Shown: positions 20,126 to 32,430, counted from the first letter of the stretch. The stretch: DNA of 64,000 nt from Diphasiastrum complanatum (GCA_029204225.1 MU832245.1:16960-80959), one strand, 5' to 3'. Notes: generated by a model from the sequence alone, not told the origin. Numbers and translations: made by a program.

Positions 20126-21213
20126 AGGGGCAGGTAGTACATGGCCATAGTAGATCGCAGGGCCAGCAGGTAGCCCACAGGTGGCCGCAGGCAGGCTTGA
20201 TAGAGGGTCGCAGACAGCGAGGAGTAGGAGTAGGCAGGTCAAGGTAGGCAGAAACAGCCGCAGATAGGCAAAAACGGCTGCTCCGAGGGCACATAGAGGC
20301 AAAGGCAGTGAGCAATTGATGGGGCGGCCTCCAGCAAGATGTGACAGCGAATGCACAAAGAGGTGTAAGCCTTCTCCACAACTTCTTGCTTTGAGAATAA
20401 CGAGTATACGATGCGCATTCACCAATCAACCTCTCAACGGTTACTAAACATCAGTTGACATTCACTCATCCCCAAACAAGCATGTCGTTCTTTCAACCCT
20501 ACAAAACAAGGTGATTGCCTTTCAATCACACATCCTAATACGGAGTAAACCAAAAATAGAACTAACACACATTTGCATTCGACAATGGCATTAATCCGTC
20601 AATAGACCAGAATCTTTCAAACATATGATGAGCAACGATAGTCACCTCACAAACAAATGCAAACACTAAACCCGCTTAAAAATTGAAACCCTCCAACTCT
20701 CAACACATTCTACCAACCAAAACAATGAGTAAGAAACAAACATCCACTATTCTTCTGATGTGTGAGAGACTACCACCACAACCTAAAACCAAAGTAAGAT
20801 AGCAAGAAGTAACTACCCTACTTAACACCCAAAAACACCAATCAATGAAACACCCACTCACCCTCTCCCTCAACATAAATGTAACTACACTAACGATGCA
20901 TCAACAACTATGAAACAAGCATTACTAACCAGGCATCGATCCACAAGTACTACATAAAGTGAGAACAAGAATAATATTGAACTCTCCAACTTAAGCATTC
21001 ACCAAACATCCATTTCAAGCATCGAAGAAAAGGAAAACACAATCCATCTCTCTCACCAAACAGAATTACCTCTCAACATCCCACTTACACACATGCTAAC
21101 TCTCAACACACATAACCTCAACACTAACTCTCAACACACATTTTACACATATCCCCTCAACACTAACTCTCAACACACATTTTTTACACCCTCTCAAATA
21201 CAAAGAGTTGGCT

Positions 21214-21223
21214 CCTTTTTATA
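21214..21223 (-). promoter_or_regulatory. Minus-strand TATA box in the LTR-like region
   Basis: TATAAAAAGG on the minus strand, preceded by GGGTTTTCC and followed about 30 bp on by GAGAGGGTG, then a leader with tandem GTTGAGAGTTAG motifs. It is a convincing core promoter for an LTR transcribed leftward. Confidence 0.5.
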
Positions 21224-22306
21224 GGAAAACCCAAGTGTCCCCCTTCAAAATGAAGCTTTGCCAATTTTCATGCCCTTCAAGCCCTCTTTGTCATTTGTCC
21301 TCAACCCATTTGATAGTACACCTAGTGGCCTCCATAAGAGAGTGGGGGAGTGGTGCATTCAAGGCTCTCTTCCAAAACTAGCCAAGATGCCATTTTTGTC
21401 AAAGGCTAGGGAGGCCATTTAAGTTTCCCCTTTTGTACACCCTAGAAGCCCAAAATGTCAATGGCTAGTGGGTGTACCTCCCAAATTTTTTAGCCTCCAA
21501 GGTGTTTTGGCATTTAATATCCAAAATTTGGGTGAGGCCCTTTTTCAACCCCTATTTTTAGTAGGCGGCCTTCATTTTTTTTTTAAGTACCTTCATTTTT
21601 GGCCTTTCTTCGTTTTTTCAAGGGCCGTGCGCCTACTGCTCATTTGTCTGGATTTTTGGTCGGTTGGGTAACCACTTGGCCCGCACATTTCATTAATTGC
21701 CCATAAATTGCCCAAACTTTGCCGTTAGGGTTTCTGTGACTCCTTGACACTGAATCCATATTTCCCAGTACCATTTTTACCCGTAACTTTTCTTTCTCAG
21801 TTTTTTCTTCTGTGGTTGACTTTTTCTGCATTCATGACTAGGGCTCCCACGACAACACGGTTTCCTTGAAAAATACACTGAGTGAATTATATACTAGTAA
21901 AAATGGACTTGATACATGGTGAGATTTTAGCACGGTCATACCGGCTATTTTTTTACAACTGGCCATTTTTTGAAAAGCCGTAAAATATTTACCGGTCATT
22001 TCTAAGGCCGCAAAATTTTCTCTAGCCTCATTTAGGATGGGCTGGGACCCAATTCTAGGTGGACCGACACTTCTAGCTCGGTCTTACGAAACTTGACCAC
22101 AAAATATTTTTGACGATTTTTTCGAAAATCAGTTTCTTACTTTTTAACTATGTCTAGCTACTTTAGGGCGGGCTGGGACCCAAATCTAAGGCAAATTTGT
22201 GCCGATTTTTCTCTGATAATCGGGTTTTACATGTCGGTTTTTTCAATTATTGCAAACTTAAACCTCAATATTAGCCCGATTTTCCGTGCGAAAATATCGG
22301 CTAACA

Positions 22307-22324
22307 TTGGCGACTACCACTGGG
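22307..22324 (+). promoter_or_regulatory. Gypsy-type primer-binding site
   Basis: TTGGCGACTACCACTGGG follows CA (22305-22306). It resembles the TTGGCGACTCCGCTGGGG type seen after LTRs of Tat/Ogre-like gypsy elements. No plus-strand gag follows; the downstream gypsy genes are on the other strand. Confidence 0.45.
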
Positions 22325-23061
22325 TAGTATGGTCCCCATACGGCGGACCTAGAGTCTCTGGTTTCGCAGACCAGCTCCTGGTGGTGGATCAAGTTAGTGG
22401 GCTCAGCACCCTTGCTAGGTGATGCTAACCACAGTGAGTTGGTAGGATGTCTTCAACAGCTTCCTACCCAAAGGCCATCTATTTAGCCCTTAGGACCCAT
22501 CTGCAACCGGATTTGATTTAACCACAGCATCTTTGAACAGTTTGGTGTCTTCATACCTGCAAAAACCCACCTGTGACCTAAATGGCAAATGCTCCCAATT
22601 CTATCAGATGTAAGGCAATGCCCACTTTTGGACCCATGCATGGAGGGATATGCAAATGCAAATCTCAGGATTGGAGATGGGATGATATGGATGCAAGTCA
22701 TCAGTATTGTGTCTAAGACCGTGTCATTGATGTGTGTGTGAATGTATGCACGATGAGGCTTTAGTGCCCCAACTCTGAAACCGGTCCAGATTGGTGATTA
22801 TCAATTTTTTTTTTTTTGGTTTAGACATTCAACTTATACTCTTTAAGAACGAATTCAATAGGGAATAACCATCTAGTCTCCTCTCTATACTGACTCTCCT
22901 CTCAAGCCCTATATTCTGACAGTAGTCCATGTAGGACAACTTACTGTTCTAAGATCCAATACACAAGATGCTAGGAAGTACTGGTTTTCTGCTAGTCTAT
23001 GGAATCAATTAGGAAAATCGTTGCCACATCCACAAGGGCTGGATCGGCACCTTCCAGGAAC
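22325..23061. other. Unassigned DNA between priming site and gypsy pol
   Basis: No frame of note. A poly-T run is at 22805-22819. The last part may be the decayed C-terminal end of the gypsy RNase H that is open from 23062 on the minus strand; no integrase can be read here. Confidence 0.3.
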
Positions 23062-24298
23062 TTAGACATTTTTCTTTGCTTTTGAGTAGTTAAGTTCCCC
23101 TTTGTTCAGCTTCCTCCCTATAAAGATAATGGGGTGGTAGATTTTGTCCCAAATCTGGGCTAAACAACAATTGATGCATGTATCAGTGCTGCTAGTGAAT
23201 ACGTAGAATTCCCTATCGTACATTGGTGGTTTTAGAATTGGGGCATTAGTTAGGGCCGTCTTTAATCCCTGGAAGGACTTCTCGCATTCTTCATCCCATG
23301 ACCATTTGGTGTCGGTTTTAAATAAACTTGTCATGGGGTACGTGTGGAAAGCATAGGCCAATACATATCTTTTGTTGTAGCCACTTGATCCTAGGAAGGT
23401 TTGAAGTTGGCTCGCAGTGGTTGGGGCTATCACAGCTTGTATCATGGCAATCTTTTCGGGATCGGTGGCCATGTCGTATTTACTGATCACATGACCAAAC
23501 AACACTCCATATGGTACCCCAAATAGACACTTGTTGGCGTTCAGGGCGATGCACGTGGCTGCGTATTTTTGGAAATATTTTTCTAGTATGGTGAGATGGT
23601 CAGAGACTGTAGATGTCCCACAGAGGTCATCTATGAATATTTTGAGGTTCTCATCCAAAATATCTTAAAATTGTTCGTTCATAAATCGTTGGTAGGTAGG
23701 GCCCTGGTGCATTGGTCAGCTTAAATGGCATGACATGGTAGGCGAATACTCCAAATGTAGTAGTGAAGGTGGTTTTCAATTTGTCTTCCTCTGCTATGGC
23801 TATCTAGTTATAGCCCACAAAACAGTCCATAAACGAGTATTGTTCTTTTCCTGCCATCTCTTCTAAAACCTGGTCAATAAATGGTAGTGGAAAGTAGTCC
23901 TTCCTAGTTTGTTTGTTCAATTGCTTGTAGTCTACACACACCCAGATGCGTGTGGAGTTCTTTTTCATTCGTGGCACTATCAAGGAGAACCACTCGGTGT
24001 TCTCTACAATAAATATCAAGCCTGCACTCCTGAATGGTTCCAGCTCTTTATAGACTCTGTCTTTTAAGTGGTGGAATAATCGCCATTGTTTCTAGCATAC
24101 GGGCTTTGCCCCCTCCTTAAGTGGTATAGTGTGTTTTACTAGATCAAGGGGAATGCCTTTCAGATCTCCATAGTCCCAAGCAAAAATGTGTTGATATTTT
24201 TTGCACAATTGTTCGTATTTCTCTTTATCCTCTTTTGTAATGCAGCCCTTACTTTGATGTCCCTCAGGTCTTTTGGGCTTTCTAGGTTTATCAAGCAA
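23062..24298 (-). pseudogene. Ty3/gypsy reverse transcriptase and RNase H (element D)
   Basis: The pieces read in order on the minus strand. 24092-24298 has HIFAWDYGDLKGIPLDLV and HTIPLKEGAKPV, the segment before gypsy RT. 23804-24019 has RIWVCVDYKQLNKQTRKDYF and PLPFIDQVLEEMAGKEQYSF. Then comes GYN*IAIAEEDK with a stop at a position that is normally Gln, then TTFGVFAYHVMPFKLTNAP. 23062-23658, in another frame, has the catalytic IFIDDL (23627-23638), the thumb LNANKCLFGV and LQTFLGSSGYNKRYV, and the RNase H start (EFYVFTSSTDTCINCCLAQ). Several stops and at least one frameshift make it inactive. No integrase follows. Confidence 0.85.
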
Positions 24299-24800
24299 AT
24301 GTCAGCATCCCTTACTTTGTGAGGTCGTTTTTATGGGGAATTCCACTCCACACCTAGTACTTGGCAATCAGGCTCATCGTCATTAGTGCTAGACTAGAAA
24401 TCCTCCTCACTGCTGGATATTTCCTACCATTCTGTCTCAGGTATGGGGGCTCTTTCTGATTGGGGAGCTTCTAGATAGCCATTTACTATGACGCATCTCC
24501 TATTTCCTACATACATCCGCATGACATCGAAATCTACCTAGATGGTCTTGTTTGCTATAGTAATCGCTACGTCCTTAAGTTCTTCCTATGGTTTGATCAT
24601 TGAATTGTTGGCTAGCTTGAGGGCAATCAACGTGGCTGGTTTTAGCATGAATCCCAATCTGTTAGCTAGTTCTAGGCTAATAATATTTATGATGGATCTT
24701 GCATTGACTATGGCTCCTGATACAATGAGACCATCAATTAACACATCTACCTTAGGGGACTAACGGTCCAAGATTCTCGCCTCTACATGTCCCACTGTAG
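24299..24800 (-). pseudogene. Probable gypsy protease region (element D)
   Basis: Reading leftward from 24775, the minus strand gives VDVLIDGLIVSGAIVNARSI then NIISLELANRLGF and PATLIALKLANNS, which resembles a retropepsin (VLIDGGA.VN then LGF). The catalytic D-S/T-G appears altered. The frame is broken by at least three stops before the RT segment. The assignment rests on position between gag and RT and on this limited similarity. Confidence 0.5.
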
Positions 24801-27030
24801 AGATTTCCACTGGTTTAGGTGGCCTGATCATGTGCCAGATAGTGCACTTAATGGTGGGTGATAGTTGAACCAGCTGCCACAATCTTATTTCTAGTTTCAT
24901 ATTCTCTAATGCCAGATTCCAATTGATATTTCCTGTTCTCAGGTTCCTGTCTAGATCCTTGCAAATTTTGCGTGTCTTATTTCTTGCTCTCTTTGCCCCT
25001 ATTCCAATTTTTCCTTTGCTAGTCTTTTTTGGGCCTAAGGGTCTGGGATGTTGTCTCCCTTGCTCACCTTCCCTCGTTCCCTAGATACTGCAATTTCTAT
25101 CTTTGGTTGGATTAGCACTTGGTCATTGGTTGTGTCTTGTCCATCTATGAGGGCGTAGGTATGGATAGCTCAGTCTAGAGATTGCTTCTTGTCACTACTA
25201 AGATTTCCTTCCTTTTTGCAGTCTAATTTATTGTTTCTAGTTCAATGAAGTTTATAGGAGCTCGATCATCCTCTAAGCGTGCTTTCCCCTTGTCTCGTGG
25301 ATCAATTCTGGGCCCTTGTTGTAAAAACTGGGGGGTTCTCGATGGTCCGGCTATGTCTTGGGGTCTATGGTTCATGGGGCCAGACATTCTATTGCCCATA
25401 TTCAGTGCATCTCTATGAGTCCAACATCTATCCTCTAGATGTTCTGGCTTCTTGCATTATCCACACACTAATTTGGATAATTTCGATTTAGGTGGTTTCC
25501 TTTACAGTGGCAGCACACCAATGGGTTAGGGTTGTCTATGGGGTGTCGCTGACCTATCATATTTTGTTGTCATTTCAAAAAGTTCACATCGGCTGCTAGT
25601 GTGTGGATCTTTTCACTCATCATGTCCATGTACCCCTTCGACATTGCTCGCATATCACCTAATTCGACATTCGAGACGGCACTCTCATACCCTCTCTCTG
25701 GTATTGGTTCCTGGATTCTACGATCATGGTTTCTAACATCTTGAGTCTAGGTAACTCTGCCTAAGGGTGGTTCCATAGCCCATATGGGGTAAGAAACCGC
25801 TAGACATGAGGGCCATAAAAGTAATAGTAGGCCACTCCTTGCCGCACCACCTGACAAAAATTTCGTGGTAGGGGTAGATCACCAAATGTTGTAGTAGTCA
25901 TGAGGAGTCTATTGGGGTAAAAGCTTGATCAATCAATTGTAATTGTATGGTGCGGGTGGTCATCAATATCCATTGTTGATTTATCTTGATGTATAGTGTG
26001 GCCTTTACTTGGAATCCCTCATTATCCACTTCTATTGCTAAATCTCCTATTCGAAGGCCACGTATCGTAGTATCGAGTCCTAAGATCATAACGTAGAGAC
26101 CAGTACTGCAAAATATGGGGCAATATCGGCATGGTCAGCGCTCCTCTATCATGCCTTAGTTTGTCTCATAGTGTTATGTATTGGGGATGTTCTAGTGAAT
26201 GCCAGTGCCAGAGATGCTTACTTGACCAGGTTCAAAAAACTCTAGGAGGTGTGGGTCTTCTCCTCATCTACTCATCATATATGTCATACATAACATGTAT
26301 ACATGGACCTCCTATCTCCACATTTGATAATACCTTTCAATTCAAAAGCTGATCGACCTGCCCAATCTTCCATATAAGAGATGATAGGCTTATGCAAAGT
26401 TCTCTTGTCATTGACAATCTTCTCAAGACAACTAATGATAGTATCTGTTGTTACTTTGAAGTGTCTGAGAGCATCCTTTTTTAGCTGAATATGACCCAAC
26501 TAAGGTGAGTTTCTTCTTTGGCTTCCATTCCACTCTCATGTGACTGGTATCCTAGAATATTATGTGTACATAGGATTGGTCCATCCCAACCCCCCTGTGC
26601 TCCTTAGTCCACTTTCCTTTAGCCTATTCTCTAGACCATCCACCCCTCTATGTAGGATTTTGTAGAGGAGCCTTCAACCCTACCTTCATTTCTTGCTTCT
26701 ACTCCTAGGTCTTGTTCTAATCGTCTATTGGTACTACCGACTGATCCAGGTGCTGTACCGCTTGCTCAAATGGTAGGATTGGTTGGATGACTATATGGCT
26801 CGTGGAAATGGCATAGGTTAAATACCAGAATCCATCAATTGTGAACTTGTATGCTTCGAAATAGCTATACCCCCCCTCCCCAATCGTTGTGTTCTAAACA
26901 AAGTGTCCCTGGAGCGTAAATGAGGGTAGAGTGCTTGGGTGTAGAAGAAATAGTGTGGAATTTCTTCTCGGATTAGTTGGCAGACATCCCCTACTGCGGG
27001 TTGAAATTGGTTTTCATTCATCATTTCCAA
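24801..27030 (-). pseudogene. Degraded gypsy gag region with zinc-knuckle remnant (element D)
   Basis: At about 25490-25530 the minus strand reads LVCCHCKGNHLNRNYPN, a CX2CX4H box with the last Cys changed to Asn, preceded by ESAVSNVELGDMRAMSKGYM. Farther upstream are frames at 25898-26089, 26284-26499 and 26818-27030 (from ATG 27030, MMNENQFQPAVGDVCQLIRE). I cannot assign domains to these with certainty; their position fits gag and leader of the gypsy element. Confidence 0.5.
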
Positions 27031-27210
27031 AAGCCCGGACCATCATAGAGGAAAGATAATCTATTACACTTCCTCCTCTATACTTTGAGTCACGTCCTTT
27101 GTTCTAGGGCTCTCAAGGGTACTCAACCGATCATTGTGCAATGATTGAACTAAGATCAACATACATCAAATTATAATGCGACACTATGTCATGATTATTT
27201 CCATGCAACG
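27031..27210. other. Leader between gag remnant and LTR-edge repeat
   Basis: Noncoding. No recognisable tRNA-complementary site adjoins the TG at 27211, which weakens the view that 27211 is an LTR edge. Confidence 0.3.
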
Positions 27211-27400
27211 TGAGGGTGCCAGTTATACGCACCACCTTGTTTGCTAGGCGGTAGTATTTTTTTCCATTAGGCCTAAATATTTTGCTAAGCAGTTCCAATG
27301 GCGGAGGTGACTAGATTGACTCTTAACCAATGTGGTGTGTTTCAAGTATAGATGGTGTACAGTCCGCTCTTCTATTTCAAAGAGTTCGGGTTATGAAAAT
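27211..27400 (-). repeat. LTR-edge repeat shared with 18879-19085
   Basis: TGAGGGTGCCAGTTATACGC followed by the same order of short matches as at 18879. Similarity fades beyond about 27400, so this is a diverged or truncated LTR. It lies immediately 5' (minus sense) of the gypsy element D remnant. Confidence 0.45.
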
Positions 27401-28842
27401 CAACATGAACAAGAAACATATTAAGAAACCAATAGTAAAAACCATATCACCTAGTCATACTACGATGTTTATATTGATTGAGGCACACACACATGATGCT
27501 ATAAAATTATCTCAAAACACGTACACAAGACCATTGTGAGTTACTTTAAGCAAGGTACTTATCTAACAATTTATACTAAGCATCGAAAAGCATGATACAT
27601 GTATTTTTTAAACCATTCTTAAAGCCCACACATATCACCATTCTATGAGATGCGGTCATTTCTCACATTCACAACACAATGCAAATCATTCTCTTTCAAT
27701 GTCAAAATAGATTTATGAAATGGCACTAAACTGGTATTGAGGAAATTGTGTACCTCAGTGCTACTTTTAGATTGTGCTCAGTGGAGAGGGCTCAGGTGTC
27801 AATCGTGTGAGAGAACCATTCGTTGGAAATGTTCCATTGAAAATTACTCGAGTCCCTTGGTCCACAGAGAGAGAAAATGGGAAGCATCCTGTTGGAGACT
27901 CCTTTGCTGGTTGAATAGGAATCACTTAGCATGATTTTGAATACTTCTGGGTCAACTACTGTCTGCCCATGACAGAGATGACTTCGCATCTATTTAGAGA
28001 GGGTTATGCACTGCTTTTGGGAAGACATGGCCCTACTGCTTCATAGCAAACAGAGGGCACTTTAGGTGCACAGTGTAGTCCATAGATGGAGGTGGTTTTG
28101 AAACCAAAAATGTGCCAAACAGGGGAGAAGCCTCTGTATGTGGCAATCAGAAAAGGCACTAGTGCTCTGGAATCATGAGCTCATAAGCAAAGAGGGAACT
28201 AGTGCTACCCTATTATGATTCCAGGTAACTAGCGGCTCATGATGCTGGCCAGTGAGAACAAGTGTAGAGCACTGCTTGACAGGTCTTTATAATGGTAGTG
28301 TATCTTTGCTTTCCATAGCTTACTAATCTGAGAACAAGCTAGTGAATGGAAAGGCAACCTTACTCTCTCAAATTCCATACTTCTTTAACTTCTTCACATT
28401 CTAAGGCTTGTAATAACCACATTCATGAATAGAGAAAGTAACGTATGTAAATTTCAGCATTCAGTGTCTTTTAAATCACTCTATTCTTCTCTTATGATGT
28501 AATAAAGCTCCTATTAACTGATGAGTAGTGAAATGGGCCATGATTTAATAGTAAAGAGGTAGCATTAGTAGATAAAAAAGGAAACACTTGAGTACTAGTA
28601 TGACTTGACAATGGGGTATAAAAGTAACAGGTCTCAAAAAACTTAGCATTCTTTGCTTGAATGAAAAATATTCTCAGTATCTTCTTGAAGTTAACAAAGA
28701 GTCTCAGTATCTCAGCATACACTGGAACTAGCAACACCCCCTAGGTACAATGTCCATGAACCCACAGAGAAAGAGTTAAGCATGATCACTCCTAACCCAT
28801 AACAAAAACAACTAACAGTCTTACAGGAACACAACTAGAAAA
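27401..28842. other. Unassigned DNA, possibly unique sequence
   Basis: No transposon motif, LTR edge or long frame is visible. The base composition from 27700 to 28300 is more balanced than that of neighbouring repeats. Small frames (27737-27934 plus, 28492-28737 minus) resemble nothing I know. A decayed host-gene segment or UTR cannot be excluded. Confidence 0.3.
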
Positions 28843-29142
28843 CTCTGTGTTTATCCACACAGAGTATCCACACGACAGTCGATGCCTAGTTGTTTTTCAG
28901 AAATTTTGTTTGCGTGGAACATCCACGTGTGGATTATCCATGCCAAAAAGTTTTTGAACACGCCTCTGGCCAGTCCACCAGTGTTTTTTGACATGGCGCC
29001 AAAAAATATATGTTTTCACTTGGATAATCCATGCGTGGATTATCCACGCAAATTTTAGTTTGTACTACTTCTTCACCGGACCGGACCGGACGTTAAAGAT
29101 ATCCACGCGCAGATATCTTCTGCCTGGATTATCCATGCAGTT
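28843..29142. repeat. Cluster of short palindromes built on ATCCAYGC
   Basis: Perfect hairpins include CTCTGTGT/ACACAGAG (28843-28864) and GGATAATCCA/TGGATTATCC with a 4-base loop (about 29020-29043). At least seven ATCCA(C/T)(A/G)C motifs occur in both orientations within 300 bp, plus CGGACCGGACCGGAC. No reading frame. It may be the end of a DNA transposon or a MITE remnant; termini were not found. Confidence 0.5.
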
Positions 29143-29345
29143 TTTTTTTTTGGGCATGTTGATAATGAGATAAAATTAGTTAAATAAATATTTTTCTAAA
29201 GTGAGTTATATTATGATGAGGTTATATTTTTTTTTCTAAGTGAATTATATTATGATGAGATTTTTTTTGGCCACCTACTTTTGTAAGACAGTTGACTCGA
29301 GCTACCAAGAGAGTAATTATGCATGATCTAAGGCTTTGATAGCCA
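29143..29345. other. AT-rich spacer with small tandem duplication
   Basis: Two copies of TTCTAARTGARTTATATTAT and following ATGATGAG lie at about 29195 and 29237. Nothing else is recognised. Confidence 0.45.
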
Positions 29346-29751
29346 GGGGTTTAGGGTCTACCCTATTGGCACTCTACCCTAATCTCATATCCGAGATCAT
29401 TTGATATGGATTGAGAGCTCATTTTGTATATACCTTGAGAGATTATCAAGAGATGGTGATTTTGGCAAGTTTGTTCTTTAATGAAAAATTGATGAATAAT
29501 GAATGTGATGTTTTTTGTGTCTAATGAATAGATTTGAATCTGAACAAAGTACACTATACTTTCCACGTGTGTGATAGGATGTGAAGGTCAATTATTTCTA
29601 GTTTTATTGTGGTGTTCAAAAGCTCTTGCCAATTAGATGCAAAATAGGTTGAATTGTGTGCTAGTTTTATATCTATTAGATATAAGTGAAACCTTTGATG
29701 CTTTTTCAATGTTTTAGTATCAAATGAGGTTCATAACCTCTGATTTTAACA
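29346..29751 (+). repeat. Putative copia 5' LTR
   Basis: The right end is AACA followed at once by an initiator-Met type priming site, giving plus-strand orientation. The sequence contains CCACGTGTGTGA, a relative of the box found in the other LTRs. The left end is not determined; 29346 is only a rough guess from the change in sequence character. Confidence 0.4.
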
Positions 29752-29763
29752 GGGTATCAGAGC
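29752..29763 (+). promoter_or_regulatory. Primer-binding site, initiator-Met tRNA type
   Basis: GGGTATCAGAGC differs in one base from TGGTATCAGAGC. It follows CA at 29750-29751 and is preceded by CTCTGATTTTAA. No copia gag is found downstream. Confidence 0.6.
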
Positions 29764-30253
29764 CCAAATGCAACCATCAAGGCCCAAATACAAGGAAGAG
29801 AGAAGCAATTACAAGTTGATGATTGTTTAACTTTTATTGCCCTTATTACTACCTTAATTTGATGATGTTTCTTCTATGTCGACCATTACGAGGATTATTC
29901 TCTCCAATGCTAAATGAGGATGCAGAATTCTATATACCAAAATAAAAGAGGTAGGCTGAAACAATGCTTGATAAACATTTCCTCCCAATACTTGATAGAT
30001 CTAAATGTTGCATATGAATATAAAATACCTCTTTGTTTGAAAAGTTTGAACATACCAATATATCTATTAGACCATTTTTCTTTTCAACTTGTTAACATTC
30101 AATGAACTCAAAGAATTGCACGCTTCTACATATTTACATATTTATAAATTTCACATTCATTAGCTTTCACTTATTATCTTATGTAAACATCTAGGCAAAT
30201 GACAAATAATGCTCCTAACATTTGACATATTTAATGACACAAACCAAATACAA
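29764..30253. other. AT-rich noncoding stretch
   Basis: No gag or other frame after the priming site. Either the copia interior is deleted or this is unrelated AT-rich DNA. Confidence 0.35.
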
Positions 30254-31290
30254 TCAAGATGCATGGATTATACATCTCTGCATATCAACAAAATTTAAAT
30301 TTTCACATTTGAGGCTTATTGTCTTTTGAAAACATTTGGGTAGAGGACGGTTGAAACTATACTTGATGAAGAATTCCCCCCCAAACCTAATAGATTTAGT
30401 GGCACAGACCATTACATAAGTGCCCTTTACATTCCTAGTAAAATATTCTTCTTTTCCATTGGTGCGTTCTTCAAAATCACAATTCGTCAATAGAGGGTGG
30501 CCAATGGAACTATTTATATATGCAGCAATGTTTCCATGCACATCTGGACGTCCATCAATGTATGTATGATTTGCCCTTGAGATGTTGCCTCGCATGCGTT
30601 GCTCCTCTAAATAACAAGCATTTGAATTCAAGCCATATACTTGTATCCTCCATTCGTGACGACACAAAGCATGCCAATCACCCCAATTGTATTAAGGTCC
30701 TGCATATGGCATCAATGTCACAACACTATTTAGAGGGACCTCAATACTACTCAATGCAAAAAGGCCCAAACCAGTCTCAGAAAAGTGTCCACTAGGCATG
30801 ATCATGTACATTCGACCCTAATACGTAAATGGTATTCCATTTATATGGTAATGGTGATTGGAGTGGCCAACACGAATATCTACTTCTAATGAAACTTTTT
30901 ACTAATGGTTGTAAGCTAGGTGGAAGAGGAAGGTCAGACAAAGAACCTAGAATGTCTTTTGACACATCAACAGTGCGTAGTAATTTGCAATTGTCTTTCA
31001 AACTAGTCATAATACGTCCAAGACGTGTTTTTTTTTTAAAAGGGGTGGTCATGTTTGTGGAATCCACGTGGAGTATCATGGAGGACTCATGTGCAACATC
31101 TAGGATAGGTGTGGTTGGGTGGTAAGAACGTTCTAGAGACTTGGAGACATGGATTGAATCACAAGGCATTGATGAACTAATTATATCATGCAACGGGTCA
31201 TCATCAACAAGAGCATCATCCAAGGCTAATGATGATCCAAAATCAATATTCATGTGATTTATCCTATCAATAATATTCTTGGGAGGCTTT
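30254..31290 (-). pseudogene. SET-domain protein pseudogene
   Basis: Read on the minus strand, 30254-30820 contains the outline of a SET (lysine methyltransferase-like) domain. The start is SGHFSETGLGLFALSSI, then a TAA at 30692-30694, then in the same frame WRIQVYGLNSNACYL, GNIAAYINSSIGHPLLTNC (compare the N-H-S...N-C signature) and YVMVCATKSIRFGGEFFIKY (compare the GEE..xxY motif). 30792-31253, in another frame, gives an acidic N-terminal part with LKDNCKLLRTVDVSKDILG. One frameshift and one stop break it. Real SET domains methylate histone or other lysines; here NHS is changed to NSS. It abuts a GA-type LTR element on the same strand and may have been captured by it. Confidence 0.55.
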
Positions 31291-32047
31291 CTGAAAGATA
31301 GAGTTGCTCACCAGCAAGGCTTAGGTTCCTTTTTTATTTTCAGTTTTTTTTTTTTTTTAAGTTCTTAAGGGATTTTTTTTTTTTGACTATTTGAAAAAAT
31401 TGTTGGGGACTAACTCTCGTAGAGATTTTTGTGTCCTTGTCTTAGTGAGACTAAGATGGAACTTCAGAAGGCTCTACGAAGGTTAGTTTGGACAGTTTTG
31501 AAAGTTATGGCCTCTAACCCGTTTTTCCACCTAATTTTCCCGCCAAAAATAGGTTTTTCGTGTTTTTTGAATTTTTATAGATTTTTTTGGATTTATGGAA
31601 GCACATACATACAAGCAAAAAATCACGGAAAATAAATGCACAACTAACCCCTCGACTACATTAAACTACCCCAAAAAATTCAATTTTTGGTGAAAAATAG
31701 TGAAAAAGAAGAAGAGAGAAAGAGAGATAGCAAGAAAGAGAGAATGGGGAAAAGTGTTATGCGGCAAGACGAGAGTAAAAAAAACTAACACTTCAGTAAA
31801 TTCAAAATAAAAAATCATGGAAATTGACAAATTTAACACTAAACCACCATAATCTACCCACAAAATCCGAGTTCTGGGTGAAAAAAGAGTGGTGAGAAAA
31901 AAGAGAATGGTGATAAAGAAGAAAAGAGAAAGAGAGAAGAAGAAAAGCTATGTGATGAGGTGAGTGTGTGGCGTCCACTGTTGTGTCGTCTTCATAGTAT
32001 AGAGGTTCGTCGTTGGGAGCGGCAACCTCGCCTTCACCTGCATAGCA

Positions 32048-32050
<3 letters not shown>

Positions 32051-32126
<76 letters not shown>
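32051..32126. repeat. (GA)n microsatellite
   Basis: About 38 uninterrupted GA units inside the LTR. Apparent reading frames through it (Arg-Glu or Ser-Leu repeats) are artefacts. Confidence 0.95.
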
Positions 32127-32127
<1 letters not shown>

Positions 32128-32276
32128 CTCCAAGTAGCGAGAGGTTTGGGAGGCCCGAGCACCTTCCCCAAACTATTCGGTCGCTACTTAGAAAGAGGAG
32201 AGAAGAGAGAGAGAATTCCTAGGTTGAGAAAGGCTTTGAAGGCTCGAGCGCCTACCCAAAGCTATTCTATCCCAAT

Positions 32277-32430
<154 letters not shown>

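Larger units (their letters stand above)
19086..22306. repeat. Long LTR-like noncoding region with internal tandem repeats
   Basis: This 3.2-kb stretch has no real coding frame. It contains a GC-rich 58-bp tandem repeat (19982-20125), three copies of CTAACTCTCAACACACAT at 21096-21180, a minus-strand TATA box (21214-21223) and a duplicated block TCTAG...GGGCTGGGACCCAA at 22020 and 22150. The right end is CA followed by a gypsy-type priming site at 22307 that would read on the plus strand, which conflicts with the minus-strand promoter. It is probably two overlapping gypsy LTRs in opposite orientation. Confidence 0.4.

Noticed and set aside
22150-22422. 90-codon plus frame around the gypsy priming site
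   Set aside because: It crosses the LTR end and priming site, which are noncoding, and has no recognisable domain.
28851-28859. TTATCCACA, identical to the bacterial DnaA-box consensus, with related motifs nearby
   Set aside because: The surrounding DNA is plant nuclear transposon sequence with no replication genes; the match is part of a palindromic ATCCACGC cluster and is coincidental.
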